Source of the DNA: Crystallibacter degradans
GTDB lineage: Bacteria > Actinomycetota > Actinomycetes > Actinomycetales > Micrococcaceae
Length of the DNA stretch: 64,000 bases
Reading direction: 5' to 3'
Assembly (NCBI RefSeq): GCF_012952295.1
Contig: NZ_JABBCH010000008.1
Span: 112,700 to 176,699 of the forward strand
A model generated the notes under the pieces. The model saw nothing but the letters and a program-made list of their open reading frames with translations, searched no databases and was not told the DNA's origin. Position 1 is the first letter of the stretch, and each line of letters opens with the position of its first letter. Position numbers and translations under genes: made by a program. Shown one piece after another: positions 24,861 to 33,730 of this stretch.

Positions 24861-25367
24861 ATGCCCCTGACTGACGACCTGCAGCCCGACACCCTCCGCA
24901 GCGCCTTCGGCCGCTTCCCCTCCGGCATCGCTGCCTTGTGCGCCCTGGTCGACGGCGAGCCGCAGGGAATCGTGGCTTCTTCCTTCACCGTCGGCGTTTC
25001 CATGGACCCGCCGCTGGTGATGTTCGCGGTGCAGAACACCTCCCGCACCTGGCCGGTAGTCCGCCAGGCCGACCGGATCGGCGTGTCCATCCTCGGCGCC
25101 GGGCATGACGGCGTCTGCCGCCAGATAGCCTCGAAGACCGGGGACCGCTTCGCCGGCCTGCCCCTGCACTCCACGGACGAAGGCGCCCTCTTCCTCGAGG
25201 AAGCCGCGCTGTGGCTGGACTGCTCCGTGGAGCAGGAAGTCCCCGCCGGCGACCACCATGTGGTGCTGCTGCGCGTCCACGGCCTGACCACGCACGACGG
25301 CGCCCACGAACCGCTGGTCTTCCACGGATCCACCTTCCGCCGGCTCGAACAACCCGCCTACATCTGA
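24861..25367 (+). CDS. Flavin reductase-like (FMN-binding split-barrel) protein under SAM control
   Basis: This 168-residue protein has the flavin reductase-like split barrel that binds FMN: RSAFGRFPSGIAALCAL at about residues 13-29, GIVASSFTVGVSMDPPLVMF and CSVEQEVPAGDHHVVLLRV. Such enzymes supply reduced flavin to a two-component monooxygenase. Because a SAM-IV riboswitch precedes it, a role in sulfur acquisition, for example with an alkanesulfonate or thioether monooxygenase encoded elsewhere, is likely; that is inference. AAAGGA lies eight bases before the ATG. No monooxygenase partner is in the window. Confidence 0.9.
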   Translation: MPLTDDLQPDTLRSAFGRFPSGIAALCALVDGEPQGIVASSFTVGVSMDPPLVMFAVQNTSRTWPVVRQADRIGVSILGAGHDGVCRQIASKTGDRFAGLPLHSTDEGALFLEEAALWLDCSVEQEVPAGDHHVVLLRVHGLTTHDGAHEPLVFHGSTFRRLEQPAYI

Positions 25368-25455
25368 GGAACTGTTCCCAACCAACGACGGCGGACGCTT
25401 GGCTTCCAAGGACCGGCGGCGGATCGCGCCAAGCAGCAATCGTGCCAGGCTGGGC

Positions 25456-26382
25456 CTAGGCGGCGCCGGCGGCTGACGGTTCGTCCAGGTTCCCGTCCAG
25501 CAGGCTCAGGAGCTTGAGAACCGCCGGATTGGTATTGTTCTCGTTCCACGCCACCTCAAGGTCTACGCGGTTCAGCGCTTGCGTACCGCGGGAGCCTTCG
25601 ATCTCACGGAACCGCACCCGCGGCGGCGAAAACGCCCGCGTCGACGCCGGAACCAGCGTCACGCCCAGGCCTGCTTCCACGAAGGCCAACAGGGCCGGAA
25701 CCTGGCTGGCGTACTGGGTGATCCGGGGCTCCGCACCGGCACTGGCAAACAGCCGCAGCACCAAGTCGTGGAAGTAGCGGGCCTCGCTGGTCGAGTACAT
25801 CATCAAAGGCTCACCGCTCAGGGCCTGCAGCGGCAGGGACTCCGCCTCCTCCAGCAACGGGCTCTCCTCGGGCAAGGCGATCACCAGGCGGTCCTGCATC
25901 ACCGGCCGTGAGACGATGCCGGGTCGGGCAACAATTGGCCGAAGCAAGCCGATATCCACCGTGCCTTTGACCAGTCCGTCCATCTGGTCCGTGGATACCA
26001 ATTCGCGCAGCAGCAGGGAAACGCCTGGCTGATCCTCGGCAGAGCGTCTGAGAAGTCTGGGCAGCGCGCTCTGGCCGGCTATGGCGGTGTAGCCAATAGT
26101 GACGGCGCCGGCGTCACCTGTTGCCACTCGCTGGACGTCCAGCTGGGTTTTGATTGACAAGTCAAGGATCAGCCGGGCACTGGGCAACAGGGTCCGGCCC
26201 GCGGCGGTCAGCTCGACTCGGCGGCTGGTGCGGTCGAAGAGCTGCGCGTGCAACTCCTTTTCCAACAGCTGGATCTGCCGGCTCAGGGGCGGCTGCGTCA
26301 TGTTGAGCCGTTCGGCTGCAGCACCAAAGTGCAGCTCCTCGGCTACTGCAATAAAGGACTCCAACTGGATCAGCGTAAACAT
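25456..26382 (-). CDS. LysR-family transcriptional regulator of the sugar-acid genes
   Basis: This 308-residue regulator has an N-terminal winged helix (LESFIAVAEELHFGAAAERL and QPPLSRQIQLLEKEL) and a C-terminal periplasmic-binding-like effector domain. It is divergent from kdgD with 123 bp between, the standard arrangement for LysR control of the neighbouring operon. A shared 55-bp operator module starts at its own ATG and recurs at 36481, so it probably also governs the transporter and dehydrogenase there. The effector is likely a sugar acid or its dehydrated product. Confidence 0.93.
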   Translation of the reverse strand: MFTLIQLESFIAVAEELHFGAAAERLNMTQPPLSRQIQLLEKELHAQLFDRTSRRVELTAAGRTLLPSARLILDLSIKTQLDVQRVATGDAGAVTIGYTAIAGQSALPRLLRRSAEDQPGVSLLLRELVSTDQMDGLVKGTVDIGLLRPIVARPGIVSRPVMQDRLVIALPEESPLLEEAESLPLQALSGEPLMMYSTSEARYFHDLVLRLFASAGAEPRITQYASQVPALLAFVEAGLGVTLVPASTRAFSPPRVRFREIEGSRGTQALNRVDLEVAWNENNTNPAVLKLLSLLDGNLDEPSAAGAA

Positions 26383-26435
26383 CAATGCGCTCCTTGTATT
26401 GTTCTGTGCCTATTTTAGCTTGGACGCGCATCGAT
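26381..26435. promoter_or_regulatory. Operator/promoter module, copy 1 (LysR / kdgD)
   Basis: Left half ATCAATGCGC (26381-26390) and right half GCGCATCGAT (26426-26435) are inverted copies (9 of 10). TTGGAC, a -35-like hexamer, is at 26420-26425, with TTATCG 18 bases further on as a possible -10 for kdgD. The whole 55-bp block aligns without gaps to 36481-36535. The left half overlaps the LysR start codon, so autoregulation is plausible. Confidence 0.65.
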
Positions 26436-26505
26436 GACGGCACTTATCGTCAGAGTAGTGCAGGCGACAACGAAGCGCCGGTCCTTTAGCTACCAAGGAG
26501 ATTAA

Positions 26506-27417
26506 ATGATGCTTGACGGTGTGCTGTTCTTTCCTATTACCCCATTCGCCAGCGACGATTCCGTGGATCACGGCGCCCTCAAAGAACATCTGGAGCATGG
26601 GCTGAAATTCGGGCCGGGCGGTATCTTCATCGGCTGCGGGACCGGCGAATTCCATGCCCTTTCCTTGGCCGAACTCTCCGATGTGGTGACCACCGCTGTT
26701 GCGACGACGGCGGGCCGGGTACCGGTGTATGCGGGAGCCGGCGGCGCGCTGGCCCTCGCCAAGGAGCAGGTCCAACTGGCGGAATCGGCTGGAGCCGACG
26801 GCATCCTGCTCTTCCCCCCTTACCTTGTTAACAGCCCGCAAGAGGGTCTGGTGGCATACGTCAGGGCCATCGCCGGGGCCACATCGCTGCCGGTCATCGT
26901 CTACCACCGCGCCAATGCCCGATTCACGGAAGCCTCCGCTGTTGAGATTTCCCGCATCATCAACGTTGCGGGCCTGAAGGACGGCGCCGGAGACATCGAC
27001 CTGATGGCGCGCATTGTCCGCGCCGTCAAGGATGAGCTGGCGGGAACAGGCAAGGACTTCCAGTTCTTCAACGGCCTGCCCACAGCCGAGGCCTCCCAGC
27101 AGGCTTACCGCGCCATCGGCGTAACGCTGTATTCATCCGCCACTTTCGCATTTGCGCCGGAACTCTCGGTCGCCTTCTACCAAGCGCTCGAAGACGGCGA
27201 CGAAGAGCGTCTTGCCCAGCTGGGCCGGGAGTTCTTCCACCCGCTCGTGCGGCTGCGCGATTCGGTGCCGGGCTACGCCGTCGCCCTGGTCAAGGCCGGT
27301 GCGGCACTTGGTGGGATCCGAAGCGGCCATGTTCGGCCGCCGCTGACCGACGCCCTGGAACAGGACCGCGAAGAGCTCAAGCGTCTCCTGGCCGCCGGCC
27401 GGGCCCTTCTGGGCTAA
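26506..27417 (+). CDS. kdgD: 5-dehydro-4-deoxyglucarate dehydratase
   Basis: This 303-residue DapA-superfamily enzyme dehydrates and decarboxylates 5-dehydro-4-deoxyglucarate to 2-oxoglutarate semialdehyde, a step of glucarate/galactarate breakdown. It has FFPITPF at the start, the signature CGTGEFHALS at about residues 44-53, Tyr133 in VIVYHRAN and the Schiff-base Lys158 in GLKDGAGD. The length and the GEFHALS motif separate it from DapA and NanA. AAGGAG stands five bases before the first of two ATGs. gudD follows after 12 bp, supporting a shared glucarate pathway. Its transcript starts in the operator module at 26381-26435. Confidence 0.94.
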   Translation: MMLDGVLFFPITPFASDDSVDHGALKEHLEHGLKFGPGGIFIGCGTGEFHALSLAELSDVVTTAVATTAGRVPVYAGAGGALALAKEQVQLAESAGADGILLFPPYLVNSPQEGLVAYVRAIAGATSLPVIVYHRANARFTEASAVEISRIINVAGLKDGAGDIDLMARIVRAVKDELAGTGKDFQFFNGLPTAEASQQAYRAIGVTLYSSATFAFAPELSVAFYQALEDGDEERLAQLGREFFHPLVRLRDSVPGYAVALVKAGAALGGIRSGHVRPPLTDALEQDREELKRLLAAGRALLG

Positions 27418-27429
27418 AGGACGTTCCCC

Positions 27430-28746
27430 GTGAGCGAATCGATATTGGACCAAGCCACTTCCGTGCTGGCAAACCTCGGCCAGGCCGCTATTACCGGGGT
27501 AACCGTCACCCCCGTTGCCTTCAAGGACCCGCCCCTGCTCAACACGGTGGGCGTACACGAACCATATGCCCTGCGGGCGATCGTCGAGGTCCACACGGAC
27601 GCCGGCGTCAGCGGACTAGGCGAAACCTACGGCGACGAGGCGCACTTGGCGCGGCTCCACGCGGCTGCCCGGTCCCTGCCGGGCACGGACATCTTCAACA
27701 TCAATCAAATGCGGGCGAAGGTTGCCGCAGCGCTGGCCTCGGACACCAGCCAAGGCGGCCACGGGATGAGCGGGATGGTCACCGGGTCCAGCACCACGGA
27801 TCGCGTGCTCTCCCCCTTCGACGTCGCGGCCTTGGATATCCAGGGCAAACTGCTGGGCCGTCCCGTCAGTGACCTGCTCGGCGGCGCTGTCCGGGAGGCC
27901 GTCGATTTCAGCGGATACCTCTTCTACAAGTGGGCCGGGCATCCGGGCGTTGAGGCGGATTCCTGGGGTGAAGCGCTGGACCCGCAGGGCATCGTCGAGC
28001 AGGCCCGCCGGCTGGTCCGGGACTACGGATTCACCGCCCTCAAGCTCAAAGGCGGCGTGTTCGAACCCGATCAGGAAATTGCCGCCATCAAGGCACTGCG
28101 TGCGGAATTCCCCGGCCTGCCGCTGCGGCTGGATCCGAATGCGGCCTGGACAGTTGAGACGTCCATCCGCGTGGGCCGCGAGCTCGACGGCGTCCTGGAG
28201 TACCTCGAGGATCCCACACCGGGCCTCGAGGGCATGGCCCAGGTCCGCCGCGAGGTAGCCATGCCGTTGGCCACCAATATGTGTGTGGTCAGCTTCGCCG
28301 ACGTTGCGCCGGCAGTAGCCGCCGGAGCTGTGGACGTCATCCTCTCGGACCACCACTTCTGGGGCGGATTGCGCCGCTCGCAGGCCTTGGCGGGGATCAC
28401 GGACACCTTCGGTATGGGGTTGTCCATGCATTCGAACTCGCATCTGGGCATCAGTCTTGCGGCCATGGTCCAGCTGGCCGCCGCTACCCCGAATCTGGAC
28501 TACGCCTGCGATACGCACTGGCCTTGGAAGGATCCGGAGGAAGATGTCATTCTTCCCGGTTCGCTGGAGTTCAAGGACGGAGCCGTCGCGGTTCCCACGC
28601 TGCCGGGACTGGGCGTGGAACTGAACCGGGACCGACTGGAGAAACTGCACCGGCAGTACCTCGACTCCGGGCTGCGCAGCCGCGACGACACCGGTTACAT
28701 GCAGCGGATCCATCCGGCCTACGAGCTCAAGTGCCCGCGATGGTAA
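27430..28746 (+). CDS. gudD: Glucarate dehydratase (enolase superfamily)
   Basis: This 438-residue enzyme removes water from D-glucarate to give 5-dehydro-4-deoxyglucarate, the substrate of the preceding kdgD product. Enolase-superfamily features are the base motif ALKLKGGVFEPDQE, metal ligands in RLDPNAAW, YLEDPTPG and LATNMCV, and the catalytic His region ILSDHHFWGG followed by MHSNSHLGI. The N-terminal cap (ITGVTVTPVAFKDPPLLN) is typical of glucarate dehydratase. The start is GTG 27430, with AAAGGACG upstream. Product and substrate are assigned from sequence pattern plus the kdgD neighbour. Confidence 0.93.
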   Translation: MSESILDQATSVLANLGQAAITGVTVTPVAFKDPPLLNTVGVHEPYALRAIVEVHTDAGVSGLGETYGDEAHLARLHAAARSLPGTDIFNINQMRAKVAAALASDTSQGGHGMSGMVTGSSTTDRVLSPFDVAALDIQGKLLGRPVSDLLGGAVREAVDFSGYLFYKWAGHPGVEADSWGEALDPQGIVEQARRLVRDYGFTALKLKGGVFEPDQEIAAIKALRAEFPGLPLRLDPNAAWTVETSIRVGRELDGVLEYLEDPTPGLEGMAQVRREVAMPLATNMCVVSFADVAPAVAAGAVDVILSDHHFWGGLRRSQALAGITDTFGMGLSMHSNSHLGISLAAMVQLAAATPNLDYACDTHWPWKDPEEDVILPGSLEFKDGAVAVPTLPGLGVELNRDRLEKLHRQYLDSGLRSRDDTGYMQRIHPAYELKCPRW

Positions 28747-28766
28747 CGATCCAGGAAGGCACCGCA

Positions 28767-29759
28767 ATGGAGCGGCCGCTGAACATAGTGGTCACTGACC
28801 CGATCATCAGCCGCTTCGAAACGCAGCTAAAGCACGACGGCGGTGCGCACCATTGGCAGATGGCCGCGGCTTGGGATGCAGCGCGGCAATGCAAAGCCAT
28901 CGCCGACGCGGATGTGGTGGTCTGTTCGGCTCTTTCCGCGGAGCAGGCAACCGGAGCCTCCCGGCTGCAACTGGTCCACGTTACCGGGGCAGGTTTCGAC
29001 AAGATTTCCCTCGACTCGCTGGCCCCATCGGTGGCCGTGGCCAACACCTTCCATCATGCCCGCCCCATTGCCGAACACGTCCTGATGATCACGCTGATGC
29101 TCTCGCGCCGCGTCCTGACGGCGGACCGCGAGCTTCGCGCCGGGAACTGGCAGACCATCGCCACCAGCACCGACGTGCCGTTCCATCCGACGCTGGAGTC
29201 CATGGTGCTGGGCTTGGTGGGACTGGGCTCAATCGGCACCGAAGTAGCCCGCCTCGCGGAGGCGATGGGCATGACGGTACAGGCAGTCCGCAACAATCCG
29301 GCCGCAGCACTGCCGGAAGGCCTGCATCCGGCGTGGGTGGGCGGTCATGACGAGCTGCCCAAGCTGCTGGAGACTTCCGACGTGGTAGTCGTGACCGTCC
29401 CTTTGGACGCTGCCACGTATGGGCTGATCGGCGGCGCCGAAATCGCCCGGATGAAGCGCTCGGCCTTCCTGATCAACGTGGCCCGTGGACCGGTAGTGGA
29501 CCAGGCTGCGCTGTACGACGCTCTGGCGGGCAACCGCATCGCGGGAGCCGGGATCGACGTCTGGTGGGGAGCACCCGTGAAGGGCAACATTCCGCCGTCG
29601 GACTTTGCGTTCGAGACGCTGCCGAACGTCGTCGTAACGCCGCACTACTCCGGCCACGCGCGCGTGACCTTCGAGCGCCGCGCCGCCGACATTGCGGCAA
29701 ACATCGCCAATCTCGCCGCGGGACGGCCGCTGTTCAACATAGTGCGCGCCGCCGAATAG
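28767..29759 (+). CDS. D-2-hydroxyacid dehydrogenase, first copy
   Basis: This 330-residue NAD(P)-dependent dehydrogenase of the D-isomer family interconverts 2-hydroxy and 2-oxo acids. The Rossmann motif is GLVGLGSIGTEVARLAEAMG at about residues 150-169, the substrate Arg lies in INVARGPVVD and the catalytic His in VVVTPHYSGHA. The segment HHARPIAEHVLMITLMLSR is the usual helix before the cofactor domain. AGGAAGG precedes the ATG at eight bases. It is the third gene of the kdgD operon (20 bp after gudD). It may reduce a side product or take an alternative hydroxyacid into the pathway. Confidence 0.9.
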   Translation: MERPLNIVVTDPIISRFETQLKHDGGAHHWQMAAAWDAARQCKAIADADVVVCSALSAEQATGASRLQLVHVTGAGFDKISLDSLAPSVAVANTFHHARPIAEHVLMITLMLSRRVLTADRELRAGNWQTIATSTDVPFHPTLESMVLGLVGLGSIGTEVARLAEAMGMTVQAVRNNPAAALPEGLHPAWVGGHDELPKLLETSDVVVVTVPLDAATYGLIGGAEIARMKRSAFLINVARGPVVDQAALYDALAGNRIAGAGIDVWWGAPVKGNIPPSDFAFETLPNVVVTPHYSGHARVTFERRAADIAANIANLAAGRPLFNIVRAAE

Positions 29760-29773
29760 AACGACGACCGCGA

Positions 29774-29821
29774 GGCAGAGGCCTGGTCCCGGTAATTGCT
29801 TGCCGGGGCCAGGCCTCTGCC
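29774..29821. terminator. Bidirectional terminator hairpin between converging operons
   Basis: GGCAGAGGCCTGG (29774-29786) pairs perfectly with CCAGGCCTCTGCC (29809-29821); the stem continues with CCCGG/CCGGG around a short loop. It lies 15 bases after the dehydrogenase stop and 8 bases after the convergent TSUP gene stop, as expected for a two-way terminator. Confidence 0.75.
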
Positions 29822-29828
29822 TTGGCTA

Positions 29829-30548
29829 TCAGCCCAGCAGCAGCCGCCCCACCAGCAGGACCGCGCCGAACCCGGATGCTGCGAGTGCGATGAGCCGCAG
29901 CCGGCGGCGGTCCAGGAAACGATTGGTGTAGCGGGAGACGAGGTATCCGGCGAGGGCGGCTGGCACCATCCACGCTGTCAGGACGATGACTTCGGACGTC
30001 ACTTGGCCGGCGGCTACAAGTGCGACCAGTGAGACTGCTGACCCGATCATGAAGAAGGCGCTCATGGTGCCACGCAGCCGGGCGCCTTGCTGTCCCTGCC
30101 AGATAAGGGCCATGGGAGCGCCGCCGATCGACGTCGAGGTTCCCATGATGCCAGAGGCTGCCCCCGCGGCGATTAGGTTCACCCGGCCCGGAAAGGGTGC
30201 CCAGCCGAAGAAGGCCAGCGCGACTCCCGTTAGGACGGCTGCGGCGACCAGCCAGGCCAGCCCTTCGGCGGGGAGGACCACAACCAGCCAGGCTCCCATC
30301 AGGCTGCCCGGAATCCTGCCCACCAACGCCCAGCCGGCGCCCTTAAGATCAAGATGGGCCCGTTCCCGTGCAGTGACTATGGTGGTCAGCAGAAGGGCCA
30401 GGATGATAATGGTTGCAGGCAATAACGCAGGGTTTACCAGTGCAATGATTGGGGCGGCGAGCATGCCCATGCCGAAGCCGATCGAGGACTGCAGACCGGC
30501 TGCAGCAAAGATGGCTACGGCTATGAGGACGTACTCCGGCCAGGTCAC
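29829..30548 (-). CDS. TSUP (TauE/SafE) family membrane permease
   Basis: This 239-residue membrane protein has eight helices in two repeats typical of the TSUP family, which moves sulfite, sulfonates or small organic acids. Family marks are AAGLQSSIGFGMGMLAAPII near residue 15 and ASGIMGTSTSIGGAPMALIW near 122. GTG 30548 overlaps the TGA of the ABC ATPase gene (GTGA), so it is translationally coupled to the peptide-type transporter; a longer start at 30617 would lie inside that gene. A permease of this kind at the end of an opp/dpp operon is unusual. Substrate is likely an organic acid by context. Confidence 0.88.
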   Translation of the reverse strand: MTWPEYVLIAVAIFAAAGLQSSIGFGMGMLAAPIIALVNPALLPATIIILALLLTTIVTARERAHLDLKGAGWALVGRIPGSLMGAWLVVVLPAEGLAWLVAAAVLTGVALAFFGWAPFPGRVNLIAAGAASGIMGTSTSIGGAPMALIWQGQQGARLRGTMSAFFMIGSAVSLVALVAAGQVTSEVIVLTAWMVPAALAGYLVSRYTNRFLDRRRLRLIALAASGFGAVLLVGRLLLG

Positions 30549-31603
30549 TGAGCTGGCGCGGGGTCCGGGGCCGGGTCCGGGTTGCGGACCTTGATCGTCT
30601 CCAGCGGGAAGTGGCATTCGGCGGCGTGTGACGCGTCTTCGGGGGCGGGGACGGTCGGAGGCAGCTGCTCGGCGCAGATGTCCTGGGCTTTCCAGCAGCG
30701 GGTCCGGAAGCGGCAGCCTGAGGGCGGGTCCAGCGGCGAGGGTATTTCGCCCTGCAGGATGATCCGGTTGCGCTCCGCGCCAGTGACATCCAGCTTGGGG
30801 GAAGCAGACATCAGCGCGGCCGTGTACGGGTGGCGGGGACGGTCAAAGACTTCCTCCGTGACACCGGTCTCGATGATCCGGCCCAAATACATCACGGCCA
30901 CCCGGTCCGCGACGTGGCGGACCACGGACAGATCGTGCGAGATGAACACATAGGCCACCCCGAGCCGCTGCTGCAGGTCGTTGAGCAGGTTCAGCACCTG
31001 GGCCTGGACGGAGAGGTCCAGGGCCGAGACCGGTTCGTCAAGGATGATGACGTCGGGGTTCAGGGCCAGCGCGCGGGCGATGCCGATGCGCTGGCGCTGG
31101 CCGCCGGAGAATTCCTGCGGAGACTTCTTCGCGTCCGAGGGCCGCAGCCCCACCATATGCAGCAGTTCGCGGACCCGGGCATCACGTTCACGCGACGTCC
31201 GGTAGAGGTCCTTGTGTGCCCGCCACGGCTCGGAGATGATCTCTCCGGCGTTCATGCGGGCGTTCAGGGACGCGAACGGGTCCTGGAAGACCATCTGCAC
31301 CCGCCGACGCCAGGCCAGCAGCTCCTTGCCGCGCATCCCGAAAGGGTCCTGTCCGTCGAAGCGCACGGTCCCGGAGTCCGGCCGCTCCAGCATCATCAGG
31401 GTCCGGGCCAGCGTGGACTTTCCGCAGCCGGACTCGCCCACCAGCCCCAGCGTTTCGCCGCGCTCTACCGAGAGGCTGATGCCATCCAGGGCACGCAGCC
31501 GGCTGTTGCCCGAGGGACCTTTGGGGACGTGGAAGGTCTTGGTGACGCCCTCGACTTCGAGCAGGGTGCCGGTCCCCTGCGGCCGGGTCAGTGTTTCAGT
31601 CAT
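30545..31603 (-). CDS. Oligopeptide/dipeptide-type ABC transporter ATP-binding protein (OppF-like)
   Basis: This 352-residue ATPase is one of a pair energising the transporter. It has Walker A GESGCGKST, signature EFSGGQRQRIGIARAL, Walker B VIILDEPVSALD and the H-loop VFISHDLSV. The C-terminal tail contains the four-Cys segment around CRFRTRCWKAQDIC with a later Cys, typical of OppD/OppF [4Fe-4S] sites. A long Pro/Asp tail (PDPAPDPAPAQ) ends the protein. The start overlaps the OppD-like stop by eight bases and its stop overlaps the TSUP start. Confidence 0.93.
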   Translation of the reverse strand: MTETLTRPQGTGTLLEVEGVTKTFHVPKGPSGNSRLRALDGISLSVERGETLGLVGESGCGKSTLARTLMMLERPDSGTVRFDGQDPFGMRGKELLAWRRRVQMVFQDPFASLNARMNAGEIISEPWRAHKDLYRTSRERDARVRELLHMVGLRPSDAKKSPQEFSGGQRQRIGIARALALNPDVIILDEPVSALDLSVQAQVLNLLNDLQQRLGVAYVFISHDLSVVRHVADRVAVMYLGRIIETGVTEEVFDRPRHPYTAALMSASPKLDVTGAERNRIILQGEIPSPLDPPSGCRFRTRCWKAQDICAEQLPPTVPAPEDASHAAECHFPLETIKVRNPDPAPDPAPAQ

Positions 31604-32681
31604 TGTCCAGCTCCTCGCTGAAGTGGCAGGCTGCCGCCCGCACGGTGACAGGCAGTGCCGTGGCTGTGGCAGGCCGGGTGGAATGGCTGCCCGCGCTCCC
31701 GCCGTCGTCGTTGATTGGTAGCAGTTCCGGGCGCTGGGCCCGGCAGATCTCCTGCACCATCGGGCAGCGCGACTGGTATACGCAGCCGGGCGGGATGTTG
31801 TGCAGTTCGGGCGGGCTGCCGGGAATGGAGTTCAGCTCACCGCCACGTTCGGCGTTGACCGGCACTGACTCCAGCAGGCCCTTGGTGTAGGGGTGGCGGG
31901 GGTTGGAGAAGACATCGGCCACGCGCCCGGTCTCCACCACATTCCCCGCATACATGATCGCCACGGTATCCGCTTCTTCGGCGACAACGGCCAAGTCGTG
32001 GGTGATGAGCACTACCGCCATGTCGCTTTCCTCGCGGAGACTGCGCAACAGGGCCATGATCTGGGCCTGGACCGTGACGTCCAGGGCCGTGGTCGGCTCG
32101 TCCGCGATGAGCAGCCGCGGATTCAACGCCACAGCCATCGCGATCAGGATCCGCTGGCGCATGCCGCCGGAGAACTGGTGCGGGTACGCGCTAACCCGGG
32201 ACTCCGGCTCCGGGATGCCCACGCGTTTCATCAGCTCAATGGCCTTTGCCCTGGCCTGCTTCGCGGAGAGTTTATGGTGGATCCGGAAGGCCTCGCCCAG
32301 TTGCGTGCCCACCGGATAAACCGGGTTGAGGGCGGTCAACGCGTCCTGGAACACGATGCCCAGCTCCGGCCCGGCGAACTTCCGCCGCTGCCGCGGACTC
32401 AACGCGGCCAGATCCGTCCCGTTCAGGACAATCTCGCCGCCGGTCACGTCCGCGATCGGATCCAGCAGCCCGGCAACGGCCTTGGCCGTCATGGACTTGC
32501 CGCAGCCGGACTCGCCCAGCAGCGCCAAGGTCTCCCCCGCTCGGGCTTCGAAACCCACATTGTCCACGGCCCGCACCGTGCCGCGGCTGGTGCGCAGGTC
32601 CACGGTCAGTCCCTCGACTTTCAGCACCGTGGTGCCGGTCTGCCCGGCCGCAGCCGGCGAGGCCTGGGTGAGAGCGCTCAT
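31596..32681 (-). CDS. Oligopeptide/dipeptide-type ABC transporter ATP-binding protein (OppD-like)
   Basis: This 361-residue ATPase pairs with the OppF-like subunit. Walker A is GESGCGKSM, signature QFSGGMRQRILIAMAV, Walker B LLIADEPTTALD, and the H-loop VLITHDLAV; the usual C-terminal cluster CVYQSRCPMVQEIC is present. I start it at ATG 32681, where TAATG shows one-base overlap with the permease stop; a frame extending to 32852 runs through the permease gene. It sits fourth of six genes (binding protein, two permeases, two ATPases, TSUP). Confidence 0.93.
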   Translation of the reverse strand: MSALTQASPAAAGQTGTTVLKVEGLTVDLRTSRGTVRAVDNVGFEARAGETLALLGESGCGKSMTAKAVAGLLDPIADVTGGEIVLNGTDLAALSPRQRRKFAGPELGIVFQDALTALNPVYPVGTQLGEAFRIHHKLSAKQARAKAIELMKRVGIPEPESRVSAYPHQFSGGMRQRILIAMAVALNPRLLIADEPTTALDVTVQAQIMALLRSLREESDMAVVLITHDLAVVAEEADTVAIMYAGNVVETGRVADVFSNPRHPYTKGLLESVPVNAERGGELNSIPGSPPELHNIPPGCVYQSRCPMVQEICRAQRPELLPINDDGGSAGSHSTRPATATALPVTVRAAACHFSEELDND

Positions 32682-33721
32682 TACTTCGACTCCTCGGTCT
32701 TGACAGGAATGCGGGCGATCAGGCGTTTGCGCGGCAGCGCCAAACGCCAGCGCTGTGCCGGATCGGTGGCGATCCGCAGCCAGGCCGCCAGCACGTTCGC
32801 GGCGATGGTAGTGATTACGATGGCCAGGCCGGGGAAGATGGAAAGCCACCAAGCGGTCTGCAGATACTGCCTGCCCTGGGCCACCATCAGCCCCCAGCTC
32901 ACGTCAGGCGGCTGGATGCCGATACCCAGGAAGCTCAGGGAAGACTCGGCCAGCATGACGTAGCAGAACTCCAGCGTGGCCAGCGTCAGCAGGGTCGGCA
33001 GTACCACCGGGATGACATGCCGGCCGATGATGGCGTTGGGCCTGGCACCGAAAGTACGCGCCGCGTCCACGAAGGTCCGGCTTTGCAGCTCGGCCGACTC
33101 GGCGCGGGCGGTACGCAGATAAATCGGAATGCGGGTGATCGCCAGAATCAGCACAATGTTGGCGACGCTGGGGTTGAAAACATAGAGAACAACGACGGCG
33201 AGCAGCAGCGAGGGGAAGCTCATGATCACATCGGCGATGCGCATGGACACGGTTTCACGCCAGCCGCGGTGATAGCCGGCCCACACTCCCCAAAGGGAAC
33301 CGATGATCAACGCTATGGCGACGGCGGGCAGCGCCACGGAGATAGTGGTCCGGGTGGCCACGACCAGGCGGCCGAGAACACTGCGTCCGAGCGAGTCGCT
33401 GCCGAGGAAGTACTCCCAGCCGTTGGCCAGGGTGAACGGTGCCTTGTTCGCGAACATGAGGTTCTGTTTGGTAGCCAGGTCTCCCATCAGCATGGGGCCG
33501 AAGATCGCCACCAGACCGACGAAGACCAGCACGACGGCGGCGACGGTGGCGAACTTGTCCCGTAGCAGCAGCCGGAAGAGGCTGAGCTTCTTGTCCGAAC
33601 TGCCGGCTTTGGCGCCCTTGGGGTCGCTGCCGGACGGCGGAGAATCCGGGAGGGTGGTGTCAGGTTGTGCGGCGTCAGCGTGCGGCGGCTGCTGGCCGGA
33701 GGCGGTGATGGGCGTGGTCAT
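32681..33721 (-). CDS. ABC transporter permease (DppC/OppC-like)
   Basis: This 346-residue membrane subunit has an N-terminal hydrophilic leader of about 50 residues, a first helix at about 58-80 and five more helices at the C-terminal half. The EAA loop (DAARTFGARPNAIIGRHVIP) at about residue 225 docks the ATPases. An AGGAxxYxDS-like extracytoplasmic region (WEYFLGSDSLGRSVLGRL) is typical of DppC/OppC. Its ATG is nine bases downstream of the DppB-like stop. The substrate is not visible in the permease; context suggests a sugar acid or peptide. Confidence 0.93.
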   Translation of the reverse strand: MTTPITASGQQPPHADAAQPDTTLPDSPPSGSDPKGAKAGSSDKKLSLFRLLLRDKFATVAAVVLVFVGLVAIFGPMLMGDLATKQNLMFANKAPFTLANGWEYFLGSDSLGRSVLGRLVVATRTTISVALPAVAIALIIGSLWGVWAGYHRGWRETVSMRIADVIMSFPSLLLAVVVLYVFNPSVANIVLILAITRIPIYLRTARAESAELQSRTFVDAARTFGARPNAIIGRHVIPVVLPTLLTLATLEFCYVMLAESSLSFLGIGIQPPDVSWGLMVAQGRQYLQTAWWLSIFPGLAIVITTIAANVLAAWLRIATDPAQRWRLALPRKRLIARIPVKTEESK

Positions 33722-33730
33722 GGGTTCCTC

